From Glandiceps talaboti (lineage: Eukaryota; Hemichordata; Enteropneusta; Spengelidae), in the NCBI RefSeq assembly GCF_964340395.1, contig NC_135568.1, positions 1,311,501 through 1,375,500 of the forward strand: DNA of 64,000 nt. Direction: 5' to 3'. The stretch's first letter is position 1. Every line of letters starts with the position of its first letter. The notes beneath the pieces are model-generated. The model ran no database searches. It was not told where the DNA came from and was given only the letters and a program-made list of their open reading frames with translations. The translations under genes were made by a program, and so were the position numbers. Below are positions 1 to 12,760 of this stretch, piece by piece.

Positions 1-905
1 TGGTACTCTAGACACAATGTTTAGTAGTCTATGTGTCCTGGACTACTGCTAATTTGGTGGTCTAGATACAATGTTTAGTAGTCTATGTGTCCTGGACTAC
101 TTCTAATTTGGTAGTCTAGATATGTTTAGTAGTCTATGTGTCCTGGACTACTGGTAATTTGGTAGTCTAGATACATTGTTTAGTAGTCTATGTGTCCTGG
201 ACTACTGCTAATTTGGTAGTCTAGACACAATGTTTAGTAGTCTATGTGTGCTGGACTACAGCTGATTTGGTAGTCTAGATACAATGTTTAGTAGTCTATG
301 TGTCCTGGACTACTGGTAATTTGGTAGTCTAGATACAATGTTTAGTAGTCTATGTGTCCTGGACTACTGCTAATCTGGTAGTCTAGATACTATGTTTAGT
401 CGTCTATGTGTCCTGGACTACTGGTAATTTGGTAGTCTAGATACAATGTTTAGTAGTCTATGTGTCCTGGACTACTGGTAATGTGATAGTCTAGATACAA
501 TGTTTAGTAGTCTATGTGTCCTGGACTACTGCTAATCTGGTAGTCTAGATACAATGTTTAGTAGTCTATGTGTCCTGGACTACTTCTAATTTGGTAGTCT
601 AGATACAATGTTTAGTAGTCTATGTGTCCTGGACTATTGCTAATTTGGTAGTCTAGATACAATGTTTATTTAGTAGTCTATGTGTCCTGGACTACTTCTA
701 ATTTGGTAGTCTAGATACAATGTTTAGTCGTCTATGTGTCCTGGACTACTGCTAATTTGGTAGTCTAGATACAATGTTTATTTAGTAGTCTATGTGTCCT
801 GGACTGTTAATTTGGTAGTCTAGATACAATGTTTAGTAGTCTATGTGTCATGGACTACTACTAATGTGGTAGTCTAGATACAATGTTTAGTAGTATGTGT
901 CCTGG
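1..905 (+). repeat. 54-bp minisatellite, about 16 copies, running off the left edge
   Basis: Head-to-tail units with the core TGGTAGTCTAGATACAATG followed by a segment ending CCTGGACTACTGCTAATT. Starts of consecutive units are 54 bases apart (for example 55 and 109). Units differ by point changes; a few are longer or shorter (extra TTTA near 668 and 781, a short unit near 806). Single diverged monomers at 3261-3320 and, reversed, 15940-16010 show that the unit comes from a dispersed repeat. No gene is supported. Confidence 0.93.
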
Positions 906-913
906 ACTATTGT

Positions 914-1038
914 ACCAGACTGGTACATTGTGTTCATATACAAGAAGACATTTTAGTCACTGCTTATTTTTACTAATTACCAGACTGGTACATTGTGATC
1001 ATATACAAGAAGGTATTTTAGTCACTGCTTATTTTTGC
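914..1038 (+). repeat. 65-bp tandem duplication of a dispersed repeat
   Basis: Two adjacent copies beginning ACCAGACTGGTACATTGTG and running through ATATACAAGAAG and TTTTAGTCACTGCTTATTTTT. A diverged relative of the same segment (ATGTACAAGAAGGTATTTTT) occurs at about 8960-9060, so this is the flank of the same dispersed family that seeded the 54-bp array. Confidence 0.75.
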
Positions 1039-1070
1039 GTGTCTGTTTTCCAGCGAAAATCAAAAATAAG

Positions 1071-1489
1071 TTTTGAGCAAAAATTTGCAAGTTTATAGTA
1101 TCTCCCTACCCCTCAAACATTATTACTAAAAAATAATGACTTGTAAGGGTAATTTTAGTAAAATTAATTTAGTTTCTACCAAATTTATAAACTGCAGTGT
1201 CTCACTTTGGTGGTAGCCTTGGTGAAAAGCTGAGTGAAAACACAGTAGATTTTACCTACTCCTGACAAAAACTCAGCTGTATCGTTAAATCAACTGAAGT
1301 TGTGAAGAGTTGACATAGTGATGCAATCATCAATATCTGTCATTCATACAATTACCCATTCTATTATACTCTTTCATACAAACATAGTGACACTAGCAAA
1401 CACTACATGAATTGGGGTCAAAAAAAGCTGACCACCGTTTCATACATTCTGCCTTCTGTCTCCATTATTCTTTTATACTTAGATGTATT
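1071..1489. other. no gene or recognisable element
   Basis: AT-rich, CpG-poor sequence without an open frame flanked by splice sites. Nothing recognised. Confidence 0.5.
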
Positions 1490-2075
1490 ACCATCAAACT
1501 GAAACTTTTGAAACAAAATTTTGTTGTCCTTTTTTTAGAAATAATAATGCTACACCTTCTGAAGTATGTATTCAACCACTGTGTGTAACTCTCTTCACTG
1601 TTTTTGATTTACAGTAACCTTATTTGAAACTTTTGAAACGGTTTTCTTGGTGATTTCTTTAGAAAAAGTGATACTCCATCTTCTTAAGGATGTATTCAAC
1701 CATTATTCACACGTGCCTCTGTATTTTTTTTTTCACTTACAGCTGCAATATCTGTAATTGAAACTTTTTAAACAGTTTTTCTGGGCGATTTCTTTAGAAA
1801 GAGTGATACTCCACCTTTAGAAGTATTTACTGAAGAAGTGTTTGAAACTCTCCTCCCTGTTTTCACTTCCAGCTGCTCTCTTGTTACTCAAACCTTAGAA
1901 ACAGTTTCTCTTGGCCATTTCTTTACAAATACACACTTTTACTTGATGCTTCACTTCCTAAAGTACACATATATGATAAACAGCTTTTTGAACCACCTCT
2001 CTGTGTTTGTCACTTATAGCTGTGCAGTATCTCACTGAAACTTTTCAAACAGTTTTTGTACACCATTTCCAGTAT
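1490..2075 (+). repeat. degenerate tandem repeat, period about 125-150 bp, 4-5 copies
   Basis: GAAACTTTTGAAAC-like starts at about 1501, 1627, 1758, 1884 and 2037, each followed by a T-rich stretch with ATTTCTTTAGAAA and ATACTCCA-like segments. Heavily diverged, so old. No coding signal. Confidence 0.75.
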
Positions 2076-2389
2076 TTTTAATAAGGATGGTAAGCAGGTA
2101 TTCAAAACTACTCGGGTTCCCCAGACATTTAACCAGGGTTCCCTACCAGTGTTTTTTAAAGGTACTATGCAGGCAAAATTATGGTACATGGTATGGAAAG
2201 CTTTATAAATGTTACCAATATTCTCATTTGTTACAGGGGTTCCCAGGCCTTAGCAAAAACATGGATTTCTCCAATACAAATAGTGATAATTGCTTGAATG
2301 GTGTTCTTATATTGCAGTAATATGTTGAAAGGACTATGAACTGCACCACCAACACATGCAAACTAGTAATTCTGTCCAACAGTCTGCCT

Positions 2390-2945
2390 GTGACATCTGT
2401 ACCAGCACTAAAGCAGTTATGTCTTAAAGTCAGACAGGCCACACAAAGCTCTGCCTGTGACATCTGTACCAGCTCCAATTCCCCAGCACTAGAGCAGTTA
2501 TGTCCTAAAGTCAGACAGGCCACACAAAGCACTGCCTGTGACATCTGTACCAGCTCCAATTCCCCCAAGCACAATCATGGCAGTTATGTCTTACAGTCAG
2601 ACAGCATACATGCTCAAAGCACTGTGTGCAAAGTCTGTCCCAGCTCCACCCCCCCCCCCCCCCAACCCCCCAGCACTATAGCAGTTATGTCTTACAGTTC
2701 GACAGGCTAGCTGTCCCTCTAAGCCAATTTGATGAACTACTAACACACAATTTCTAGTGACGCACCAAAATTTTATGTTCCCCTATCTCTTACTATGTAG
2801 TGATTCACAAGAAATGCCAGTTTTTATCATTTTGACTCACAACAACAAAATTTGGCTATCATCAGAGGGCACACACGGTGACAGCACACATGCCCAAAGC
2901 ACTGCCAGTGATGTCTGCTACCAGCTTCCACTCCTTCGAGTATAG
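2390..2945 (+). repeat. 81-bp minisatellite interrupted by a MITE
   Basis: Units of 81 bases with the core GCCTGTGACATCTGTACCAG and AGCAGTTATGTCTTAAAGTC occur at about 2390-2705. A further unit (GACAGCACACATGCCCAAAG) resumes at 2878-2945 after the element at 2709-2877. A 15-base C run lies near 2648-2662. The 81-bp period keeps one frame open, which makes a short spurious reading frame. Confidence 0.8.
2709..2877 (-). mobile_element. hAT-like MITE, reverse copy, inserted in the 81-bp minisatellite
   Basis: Reverse-orientation copy of the four-member family with termini related to CAGTGTGCCCTC and GAGGGCACACTG. Here the ends read CTGTCCCTCTAAGCC and CAGAGGGCACACACGGTG. GACAG occurs at both flanks (2699-2703 region and 2879-2883) and could be part of a target duplication, although the host array also carries GACAG. 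Non-coding, about 168 bp, like the copy at 58785-58952. Confidence 0.7.
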
Positions 2946-3260
2946 CCTGATACCATTTATCATCTCTTGTAGGAAACAATCTCCTGGACACCACATGACA
3001 CAGTGACTGTTTGACAACCAGTTATCACATACTTGAAGCGACATAAAAGAACATTATCTCTGTTTACAAAAATCGTGTACTTGTGAAGTTTTCACATTGC
3101 TAGTGGCAAGACATATGCATTGTCTATAGTTTCATTTACTATATACTATATACTATATACTATTACTATATACAGCTATTACTACTACATTGATTTATTT
3201 AGTTATTTTGCTACAATTTTCTATTGATTTCCATTGTCTAACAGACTACCACCATATAAA
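2946..3260. other. intergenic, nothing recognised
   Basis: AT-rich with a short TATACTA-like simple repeat near 3135-3165. No gene signal. Confidence 0.5.
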
Positions 3261-3320
3261 TTTGGTAGTCTAGATATGATGTTTAGCAGTCATGTGTCTT
3301 GGACTACAGCTAATTTTGAG
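3261..3320 (+). repeat. single monomer of the dispersed repeat behind the 54-bp array
   Basis: TTTGGTAGTCTAGATA followed by GTCTTGGACTACAGCTAATTTTGAGCCCTG (split here by an internal variant). It matches the array unit at 1-905 but continues into TTTTGAGCCCTGC, which also occurs at about 9136 and, reversed, near 15935. Confidence 0.75.
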
Positions 3321-4175
3321 CCCTGCCAGTGAATACACTTTTCACAAGTAGTTACCATGTTCAAAAAATTATCTCCAGGCAAAACAACCAGGTCCTCTTT
3401 TCAGCAAATCAAATCCATTGAACATGTGGTATATCGTCCATACTAAATTTGTACAGTGGTTTGTTCGTGAGAACAACTTTACAAATCTATGTTACAGCCT
3501 ACCACTACCAGTCCTAGCATCACATCACATATCAGGACATGAACTTGACCTAGTTTCAAGTACACTGGTTTTCCTGTATGTTTACACACCACAATTAAAC
3601 AAACAGACATGGTTCTAAAACAAACTATGGCTAATAGATGTCATGTAAGTGTTAAATACAACAGTATATGCTTTCGGCAAACAAACTTTGTCTGTAGCAC
3701 AACAGCAGCTGACATTCAAGGTTAAATTGGCTCCATTCATTTATAGTACTAGGCTCACATTCTACACTCATATTACAGAACCACAACTCTAGTCTTAATT
3801 GTTGTAAAAGTGATAAGCTTGTTTTTGGACTGTGTTCACATTAGATTTGTCAAAATGTGCTACCCATCTTTGATCTGACCCCAACTAAATGGACAGGTGA
3901 ATACTGAGATGCAAACCATGACACCAGGACCAATATCAACCAAAATGTATACATATACTTAAACATAAATTTAAACCAAGTTCAAACCTACAACTGTCAC
4001 CTTGCACCAGGAAAACAAGACCAACTATGTCTGACTTTATTATACTATTCACACTCAGTCTGTTTTTAATAGTCAGTTGAGACATGACCAGACTTGATAC
4101 GTAAAGTGTCCAGTGTGTACCTCCTGACTGAGAAGTTTACTATAGTATAAAGCAATATAGTCTAGTGCACAATCG
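3321..4175. other. intergenic, nothing recognised
   Basis: AT-rich and CpG-poor; no open frame with splice signals and no clear repeat. Confidence 0.5.
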
Positions 4176-4468
4176 GGTTGTCGGTGGTCGAGTGGTTAAA
4201 CCACTTGCCTCTTACCACTGCAGTCGGGGTTCAAACCCCATTCAGGGTTCGATTAAATTTACCACACTGTAAGTAACTAAGAAGAGTGTCATTCAGTTTG
4301 ACTCTACCGAACAATGCAGGTTTTCCCTGTGTACTCCAGTTTCCTCCTGCATTAACACTGAACCCATGAGGGATGGCCCTCACTGGACTTCTTGGGAGAC
4401 AAGTGTTTATATGCTTAAAGAATTATCCAGTATAAATAAAGATGATTATTATTATTATTATTATTAAT
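4176..4468 (+). mobile_element. tRNA-derived SINE with (ATT)n tail
   Basis: The head is tRNA-like (Ser/Leu type): a pol III A box TGGTCGAGTGG at about 4188-4198 and a B box GGTTCAAACCCC at about 4228-4239. A tRNA-unrelated body follows, with a central GTACTCCAGTTTCCTCC segment, and the element ends in AATAAAGATG plus (ATT)n at about 4436-4467. That central segment resembles conserved SINE core domains, but I cannot assign a named superfamily by eye. Target-site duplications are not obvious. Confidence 0.85.
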
Positions 4469-4970
4469 AGTGGATCTACCAGAACATTGCTTTTAGATAT
4501 CACTCTCCTTACCAAGCTCATACTTTGGACATTGCATCATTTTTTATGCCATAATTATAAAAATTTTGTCTATTAGTTCTCAATATATATACACAATTAT
4601 AAACTGCTCCACATCAATGTAAAATTCTCTATGTTAGTTATCAAAGTACTTCAAATGTAACAACTTCTGAAATCAAAGATACTTTTAAGAGACAAAAACA
4701 GTTTGACCTATGACCTGTAACCCCTGACCCTAACACAGGTAACTGCGTGTGGGAAAAATCTTGATATGTGGGGTCACCATGATGATGTCCTTATGTAGAC
4801 ATATGCATGCCTGGGGACATACACAGTATAGTATAACCTGGTACTACTAGGTACATTGAATTACAACATACAATTCACTATGTTATCAAGGTATCACATA
4901 TCAGTGTTTTATGCGTTCTTGTCAGGTGTTACAAAACCTAAAAGACAGACTACTGTGTTCTAAAGTAGTC
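4469..4970. other. intergenic, nothing recognised
   Basis: No gene, no repeat with more than one visible copy. Confidence 0.45.
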
Positions 4971-5345
4971 ACTGAACCATGATTCTAAACTCTGAACAGA
5001 CTGCTGGCAACCAGATAACTGATGGCTATCATAAAATACCATAACATTACAGAACTGTACGTCACAGAACCATGGTTCGCGACTAAACTCTGAACAGACT
5101 GCTGGCAACCAGGTAACTGATGGCTAAAATACAATACCACAACATTACAGAATAGTCACTGAACCAAGGTTCTAAACTCTGAACAGACTGCTGGCAACCA
5201 GATAACTGGTGGCTATCATAAAATAACATAACATTACAGAACCATGGTTTTAACTCCGAACAGACTGTGGCAACCAACTGTTTGCTAGCTATCATAGACA
5301 GAACACTGGCAACCAGATAGATGCCTGCTAGCTGATAATACTAGC
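4971..5345 (+). repeat. degenerate tandem repeat of about 70-110 bp, four copies
   Basis: Recurring AAACTCTGAACAGACTGCTG plus GCAACCAG(A/G)TAACTGATGG and ATAACATTACAGAA at about 4988, 5083, 5173 and 5252, increasingly eroded to the right. Confidence 0.8.
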
Positions 5346-5589
5346 AACAACAAAATCATGTTTATAACAGCAGACAACTAGTGCAGGAGACATTTACAAT
5401 GTATCACCATTCCTGTTTCTCCTTTGACCAGTCAGAGAATTGAAAATGCTACAAACCCTTAAAGCAAAATTATTTAGATTCTTTTCAGCTGTAATTCAAG
5501 TCAACTGGTATGGTATGCTATTCCATGTTTTCAATGTGTTCATGTACGACAAGTAACACGTACTCCAAATTTACTTGTGTGTAGGTTGA

Positions 5590-6430
5590 GGCCAAATTTA
5601 CATTAGAAACTCGGCTGAAACTAAGTAAACACAGTAATATAAAGAAATTCAACTGTGAAACTGAGCGAAACTGACAAAAGTCAAAGACATTTTGACTGTG
5701 AAAATGAACAAACACAGTACATTTAAAGAAATTCATCTGTGAAACTGAGTGAAACTGAGAGTGCGTCAGAGATCTGAGAGTGAAACCGCGCAAACACAGC
5801 ACATTTTACAGCAATTCAACTTCGACACTGATTGAAACTAAGGAAACTGACTGAGGAATTCAACTGTGAAACTGAACAACTACATTTATACAGAAATTCA
5901 ATTACCAAAACAAAGAAAATTTAAACAAATTTGACTGTGTAACTGCTGGGCCAAACACACAGAAAATCTTAAAGTTACTTTATTTTTCTTGCCAATAGAA
6001 CAATAAAAATTACAACATGAATCTGAAGCCATTCTACACCAAATAAATTATACTTCACGTTTAATATAAAAATGTGAATTGAAGTCATTTTACACCACAT
6101 ACTGATACAAATACATATACAGTATTTTTCATGTCATATATGAGAATGCAATGTTAACATAAAGTCAGTTTACACCAAAGTATTTCTCCCGCCAAATACA
6201 AGAACACAGAATCTAAAGTCACTTTTTGACCAAATACAATTACTGCAGGTGGTGCAGATAAAGTGTTCTTCGAATCAAATTGACTATACATACAGACGCA
6301 AAGTATTTTTGATGCCAAATATCCTGTGAGAACATAGAATCTGAAATCACTTTCAACCAAGTAGCGCTGCAGGTGAAGATCAAGTGTTCTTCACAGTGAA
6401 TATAAGAGCGCAATATGAATCCAAAGCCAA
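5590..6430 (-). repeat. two neighbouring degenerate tandem repeats
   Basis: 5590-5960 repeats ATTCAACTGTGAAACTGAG, with AAACACAGTACATTT between, roughly every 50-75 bases. 6000-6420 repeats AATCTAAAGTCACTTT and CCAAATACAAGAACACAG-like segments about every 80-90 bases. Both are old and non-coding. Confidence 0.65.
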
Positions 6431-8955
6431 AACAAATACTTGGGCCTGGTGATAGACTAATATAAATTGAAAACAGCTATGAATACTTAGTGGCACGTTC
6501 CTATATCCAGTAATGCTACTTCAATAGCAATTATATTTCAATCATCCAGAACCCCTTCTTAGCACTGTCAACACTCAACTGATATAAAGTATTAGTTAGT
6601 GCCTCCACTAACATGAATCATGTACCACATACCAAACACTGTTTACATTACCATAGCAACCAGCACACTCTTTTGTTTATCTAAGAGTCTGCAATCTTGT
6701 TAATATTATTGACTGATATGCTAATGATCAACAGAGTCAACAATGGGAAATCTTGAGGTCAATAGTTGTGCCCTGTCCTCACAATTATAAACATTAAGAG
6801 ACTTATCTGAACTTTGACCTCGTATGTACTTGGCTTAGATTACGATTTGGTCCCTGAAAAACAAAACTTCGTGTCTAAATTATACTCAAGTAGTATCATA
6901 AATATTGGGTGAAATTGACAATGTGGGGTTCCCTTTCAATATCAGGTGGTATTCTACTTTTTACTTGTCAAAAAGTTTTCGTAGAAACGAGAGGCAAATG
7001 AAAATATTTATAAACTGTCAACACACCATATTATAACCCCATTAATATCAATCAGTATCGGCATCACTTGGTGATTGCTTGTTTTCTAAACATATATTTT
7101 GATTATCTGGCAGTCCCACACTGATATAGATAACAAAAATAACTATACATTTGTCAATATTATAAATGGTCTGTCAGTAATTACGTGACTCTATTTCAGA
7201 CTCCTTACTATTTTGAAAACTTCAACTGATTTCTAAAAGCTAACTACATAGCTACAACACTGAGTCACCAGGGATTGGCCAGTGATCTACTTTCTCCATT
7301 TTTCTACATTTCACTCACTAATTTTGACAATTCTTCGTGTATTTGTCCAGCGTACTTTTTACAATCTTCCATATACTCTATAAATTAGCTATAGCCCTGG
7401 ATTCAGAGTGTGTTTTTTGCATAGTTTTTACAACCCGGGTATTAACAGGAGTTGGGGGGGGGGGGGGGGGGGGGACTCTGGTAAAAATCTATCAGCGTTT
7501 CTTGAGAACATCTTAAACCATAATAACAAACAGGTGAGGGAATCTCTTATGATACATTTACGGTTTTCAAATCTTAGTGAAACAGAGAAATCTGATATAT
7601 AATAATTTATATTATTTTATTTTTACTTAGTGTTTTTACTATGGTGGTACAATTTAGACAATTCGCACTTGTTTACTTGTGTTTTCAAACCCCAACAACA
7701 TGGGAGTTACATCTGGTAAACTCATCTAACTATTCTTTGATACCTCAACCATTAATTATTTATATCGCAACTTTACTATATAGTCAAATTAAAGGTTAAT
7801 AGAGTATGTCAATTTGAAAGACTTCGTAATAATTAAAGTGATACAAATCACTGATACCGACTAAATTGTCGGTACAAGTGAATCATAACAAAATTCCAGC
7901 AGTCAGAATGGCGTGAGAATCGTAGAGTAAATTCAAATCTAACATACTCTACATTTTTCAACTCTTTTAAGTCTCTAATAGTCATTATAGGTGTTATGCG
8001 ATACCTTTGTATTAGTTCAGGTTGGACATGTAATTAGTGTCACAACTAAATACCCATTGTTTAATCTAATTTGTTGCCTTTGTTTTTGACATTTGTTTGT
8101 TGCGTTGCCAGTTGGGGGTTGGGTAAAAAAACAGATGCCATTACCTGCCATTAGAGCCACGGTAGTCATAGTCGTAACTAAAGGCTATTTGCATTGGCCT
8201 ACACTAACCAACAGAACTTTCACTGGACACGGACACAAATCAATCCTACAATGCTTTTGTGCCTGTCAATATGGAGCCAACTTTTCTCCACTTTCATCGT
8301 AGCTTCCTACGAAAACAGTTATTTACAAATACTTCAAAGACTCATGATAATCCATTTTCACTTTGACAATGAAAAGACGGTTTAATTAGTATTTCTAATA
8401 TGTTGTTTATCCTGTCAACACATACCAATCTTCACTTTCAATTTATAACCCTACTTTCAAAGATACACCACTTATGGTGTTTTTGTGGTGTCTTTTTTTT
8501 GTATTTGAGTGTTTTTAGCAATGCCAAGGCACATTCCTCTCGATTCTATCAATTGGCAATAAAGAATATTATTATTATTAAGTAAGTTTGATTTTCTTGA
8601 CATTATCAGCTACACTTTTCCATTATTCTGTTGATTCCTTAAATTCAAGCTCTACCTTATTTTTATTTGATTTACTTTGCCTAAGTACTTACAGACAAAA
8701 TAAATTATCATTGCAATATCATTTCCAGTGCTCAACTCTGACATAGTAAATTGTGTGTCCTTGTATTTTCTAGAGTAGGACCACCACAATGGCTACCTAT
8801 TGATTTCTGGATTTTTAGATTATCATTTCTTTAAAAACAGCAGTCCAAACACTGAAGGAAGCCAACATCATAACTTATATATATACTAGTAAACATAGAT
8901 ATTTTCACTACTAGAAATTTTGCAATTTCATATTCTTCAGCTAGTTCTCAAAGAC
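6431..8955. other. gene-poor stretch with a 21-base G run
   Basis: No exon model found. An uninterrupted G run lies at 7454-7474. At 8563-8580 AATAAAGAATATTATTATT could be a retroposon tail, but no head is visible. Confidence 0.5.
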
Positions 8956-9175
8956 TAATTCTTTTACTAATTATCAATTTGGTATTGTTTTCATGTACAA
9001 GAAGGTATTTTTAGTAAATATTTATATTTGCATTTTTGTTTTCTTGTGAAAAAAACCCTGAAATAAGTCTTTACCAAAGATATTCAGGTTTACAGTTACT
9101 GTATATGTTTTACCTAAATTTGTATGTGTAGTTTGTTTTGAGCCCTGCTTGGACCATATGAGATACAGTATTTAA
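8956..9175 (+). repeat. diverged copy of the dispersed repeat seen at 914-1090 and 3313
   Basis: Shares ACAAGAAGGTATTTTTAGT with the segment near 1005-1025, then TTTTGAGCCCTGC and GGACCATATGAG with the copies at 3313 and (reversed) 15915-15935. It helps define the family's right part. Confidence 0.6.
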
Positions 9176-10440
9176 GTGCTTTTAATATACTTGTCAAAAC
9201 TTGATATTTTAACCAGAAGGTTTTATTTTTCCAGCCTCATAATTTTATACAATTTCACACATTTTAGTTCAGTTGCTAGACAACATAATCCGCCATTTTA
9301 TTTGATTCCTACTTGCATCAAATCAAATAAAGTAATATGTAGTTCTAATGCCATACATTTCAAAACATCAACAGAAAAAGAGGCAAAATTTCCAGCCCTA
9401 GGGCTTCGATTATAAGGATGTTTTACAACTTATATTTTCCTGAATTTATAATCTGTTATCTTATTCTAAAACTAACAGAGAAATCAGTTCTGATTGCACT
9501 CATGGCTTCATACACAAACTTACACCAAAAAGCTATTTACATTGCTTGGTCACATTGCCAAGGCTTTAATACCGAACATCGACTCTAAAACTCTAGAAAT
9601 TACATTTATCGAACCACACATATTATCTTTTTTGGTGCTGACCTTTGACCTTGCACGACACAAGACTACTTTTAAGCCACAGAGCATTATTTGTACATCA
9701 TGTTGAATCTAAGGTTGTCAGTGAAAAGGATGCAATTTTCTTCTTTTTTTGTGTGTACAAAGCCGTCTCCAAATCACTGATGTCGTTTTCACTGAGGTAT
9801 CTCAACAAAAGCAACAGTGAGGAGAAGATCTAACAAAGCTACTATTCTTTAAGAACGTCTTTGGGATGCAAATCGCGATTCTTTCAATTGAAACGATGGC
9901 CAATGTAAAAGGAGAGAACAACCTATAAACTTAACCCAGTGTCTAATACAGCAGGACGTGAACAAAATGTGAACGAAAACACACGTAGACTTAAAAAACT
10001 GTCTTTGTATTATTTCAGTCAAAAGAATCAATGTCGGTTGCAATTTTTTTTTTTGACCACAGTAGTGGAGAAATGGACACGAGAAAGAGACACAGTGATT
10101 TGCATAATCAGTATTTGAGTAGTGTTTTCACAACTGCTTGTTACACAAAAGAGGAACTATCCACTGGTTGCCAGGAATGCTGTCAACTGCTTTACTTTCA
10201 ACTGAAAAGTTGCCCTACCAAAGGGCATCACCTTAAAAAACGTGTAAAACTATCCCCCTGGGTCAAATACTCATGGTCTTTCACTTTAACTTGTACACAT
10301 CTGAATTTTTCACTAATAAAAGAAGTGTTCCACAGGTCAGCTTTCCTCTAGAGAACCATTTTCTACTGTTCATCAGCCAACAATGAGGCCGTAGAAAAAC
10401 AAAAGATTTCACAGTATCCCTCTATATTCAAAGGAAAGGA
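9176..10440. other. intergenic, nothing recognised
   Basis: Several short open frames occur on both strands, but none has protein-like composition plus splice sites. Confidence 0.45.
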
Positions 10441-10935
10441 CAAAACAGTCAGCAACTGTGAAGAAAAGTGAGTCAGCAAGTGATGAATTCTGTAAGTAAT
10501 CGCGGCCAACAACAGGTGAATTCTGAAGTGAATACAGTCAGCAACTTGTGCATTCACAAGCAAATGTAGCCAGCAACTGGTGAATTCTGAAGTACCAGGG
10601 GTAAACATAGCCAACAACTTCTGAATTTTGAAGTAACTGCAGCTATCAACTGGTGATTTTTTAAGTAAACGCAGCCAGCAAATGGTGAATTTTGAAGTAC
10701 CAGTGGTAAACACAGCCAAAAACTGGTGAATTGTGAAGTACACGCAGCCACTAAATAGTGAATTCTGAAGTTAAACTGCTGCTATCAATGGGTGAATTCT
10801 GAAGTAACTGCAAATAGCACCAGGAACTGATGAATTTTGAAGTAACTGATGACAAAAATATGCCCATTTATAAAAAGTGAATTTTGAAGTACTACAGCCA
10901 GCAAGAAACTCATGATTTCAGAAGTAAACATGGCT
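10441..10935 (+). repeat. degenerate tandem repeat built on GGTGAATTCTGAAGTA
   Basis: A core AGCAACTGGTGAATTCTGAA recurs every 30-60 bases at least ten times (for example near 10571, 10612, 10675, 10721, 10783), with variable linkers such as CCAGGGGTAAACATAGCC. The open frames on the minus strand here are repeat artefacts. Confidence 0.85.
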
Positions 10936-11815
10936 AGCAGCAAACTAGGTTGAAAACCATGGAAACTTCTTCAGTGTTTTTGTTATGGTTTGAGAACCAT
11001 GGTAACAGTGAGTGGGGAAATCTGATAAAATTGGCATAGTTTCCCAGACATTATTTGGGTGGGAAACCCAATGTTTTTATGGAAAAAATCATGTTAAGTG
11101 TTGGTATTACAGTGGCATGAAATCATTGATGCACAAATCATGCATTTTTATTTTTGTATTTCCCCACTTTGTAGACACTCATTCTGGTATAAACTCGATA
11201 TACATAAACTTTGAATATCAAAGCTTAGGGAATGATTTCTGTACAAATTATATCTTGAAAACTTTTACAAACTGAAGTATTTGTTCGAGAACAGAAAGCT
11301 GACGTAGAATGTAGATGATAACGGACATTTAAAAAAATCTTCAAATAATATGAAAGTAACCACTAAGTTTGCCACCTGAGAATAGCATTATTGCCTTAGG
11401 TTTGAAAAGAATAGATCGCCTGTAGGTTTTTGGCCACCAGCAAGGCCAGCAGAAACAATACACACTCAATTAATCTGTTTCTCTTTTTTCCCCAGTTGTG
11501 AAATAAGTCTCTTTTTTCCTGTTCACTTCTCCCGTCACCTTTGATTCACTTTCTACCCATGACATGACAATTATAAAACTGAATGAGAGTCTGTAAAAGA
11601 AAGACTATGACAATTATAAACTGAATAAGAGTCTGTAAATGAAAGACTACATTTTCCAGACTAATCTGTAGGAACTACTCTTTTTATCAATTCTTAAAAA
11701 AGCAAACTTACTGCAATGTGCCTGTAGGTATGCTGTACATTTGTTCTAGTAAGAATGGTTATAACTGTAGGATTTAACTATTCGTAGTTTCTATAAATGA
11801 ATATATTTGACAAAA
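10936..11815. other. intergenic, nothing recognised
   Basis: AT-rich; a local duplication of GACTATGACAATTATAAACTGAAT-type sequence lies near 11565-11645. No gene. Confidence 0.45.
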
Positions 11816-11819
11816 ACAC

Positions 11820-12760
11820 TGTTAACTTAAAACCTCCCCCTCTGGGTGTAGTGAAGGGGAGGGTTTGATACACAGATGGTGTTCATGTTATATTGAGTTC
11901 TGTTACCAACTACATGTACCCTCCAGTTGTTGGGAAATTGATCAAGAAGAAGACTCTCTATGTTATTAGGATTTTAAAACCTTCTTACCAATACCCTCCA
12001 GCTGGGAAGTGGTGTGATGGAGGGTACATCCACATAGAGGAAGGGAGGGAGGACTAAGAAGGTGCTAAGTTATTAGGATTCTGTTAAAACCTTCTTACAA
12101 TACCCTCCAGCTGGGAAGTGGTGTAATATACAGTACATCCACATAGAGGGAGGGGGACTGAGGAGGTGTTATGCACCAATACCTACATACCTTCCAGCTG
12201 GGAAAGAGTTGAGGATAAGGGTCAATCTATATAGTTTATTTGGGCACAGTTAAACATTTTGCATGAATACCTTCCAGCTTGGAGGTGGGGGGTGGGGGGG
12301 GGGGGGGGGGTGGGGGTAATGAGTGAGAATGTGTCATGTTATTTGAGTTATGTTTAAAACGTCACACCAACACCACTGCAAGACATACAATGTAAATTCT
12401 ATGTGATTTGAGCTCTGTTATAATCACCCATACCCTTTTGGCTAAGACTAATAAGAGATAGGTAGCCTGTTTATGGCACGTCGGTATATTTCGTTCAATC
12501 TCTCACGAGATTGAGCGAATATACCATAAATGCTGTTAAAACAGCCTAAGCGATAGGAGGAAAGAGGAAGAATTTATTTTATCTGTTATATACCCCTCTG
12601 GCAGAGATAAGGAAGGTGATTGAGAAGGAGGTGCCATCTACATCATTTGAACTCTGCTAAAATAGTACCCCTTTATCTAAGGGAGGGTTGTGAAGTTGGT
12701 GGGAATGGGGGGGGGGGCAGGAGAAGGTGGAATGGGGGTTGCTATTAATTTTATTTCAAT
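11820..12760 (+). repeat. degenerate tandem repeat, period about 100-120 bp
   Basis: Segments TACCCTCCAGCTGGGAAGTG, GAGGGTACATCCACATAGAG and TTATTAGGATTCTGTTAAAAC recur at least six times with decay to the right. Long G runs are embedded at about 12286-12310 and 12707-12716. A hairpin interrupts the series at 12471-12530. Confidence 0.75.
12471..12530. repeat. hairpin element
   Basis: Inverted repeat centred on CTCACGAG: GGTATATTTCGTTCAATC pairs with GATTGAGCGAATATACC, one base unmatched. TTTATGG and CCATAAA extend the arms. CpG-containing, unlike its surroundings, so it may be a recent insertion. Confidence 0.65.

Noticed and set aside
1-905. CRISPR-like array
   Set aside because: Repeats are contiguous without unique spacers, and the sequence is clearly animal.
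2224-2710. Cys-containing repeat proteins on both strands
   Set aside because: Produced by the 81-bp minisatellite, whose length is a multiple of three.
4176-4260. Functional tRNA gene
   Set aside because: A and B boxes are present, but the acceptor stem and anticodon arm do not pair properly, and a SINE body with an ATT tail follows.
8093-8385. Plus-strand frames near 8.1-8.4 kb as an exon
   Set aside because: No consistent splice sites or domain, and two overlapping frames are equally open.
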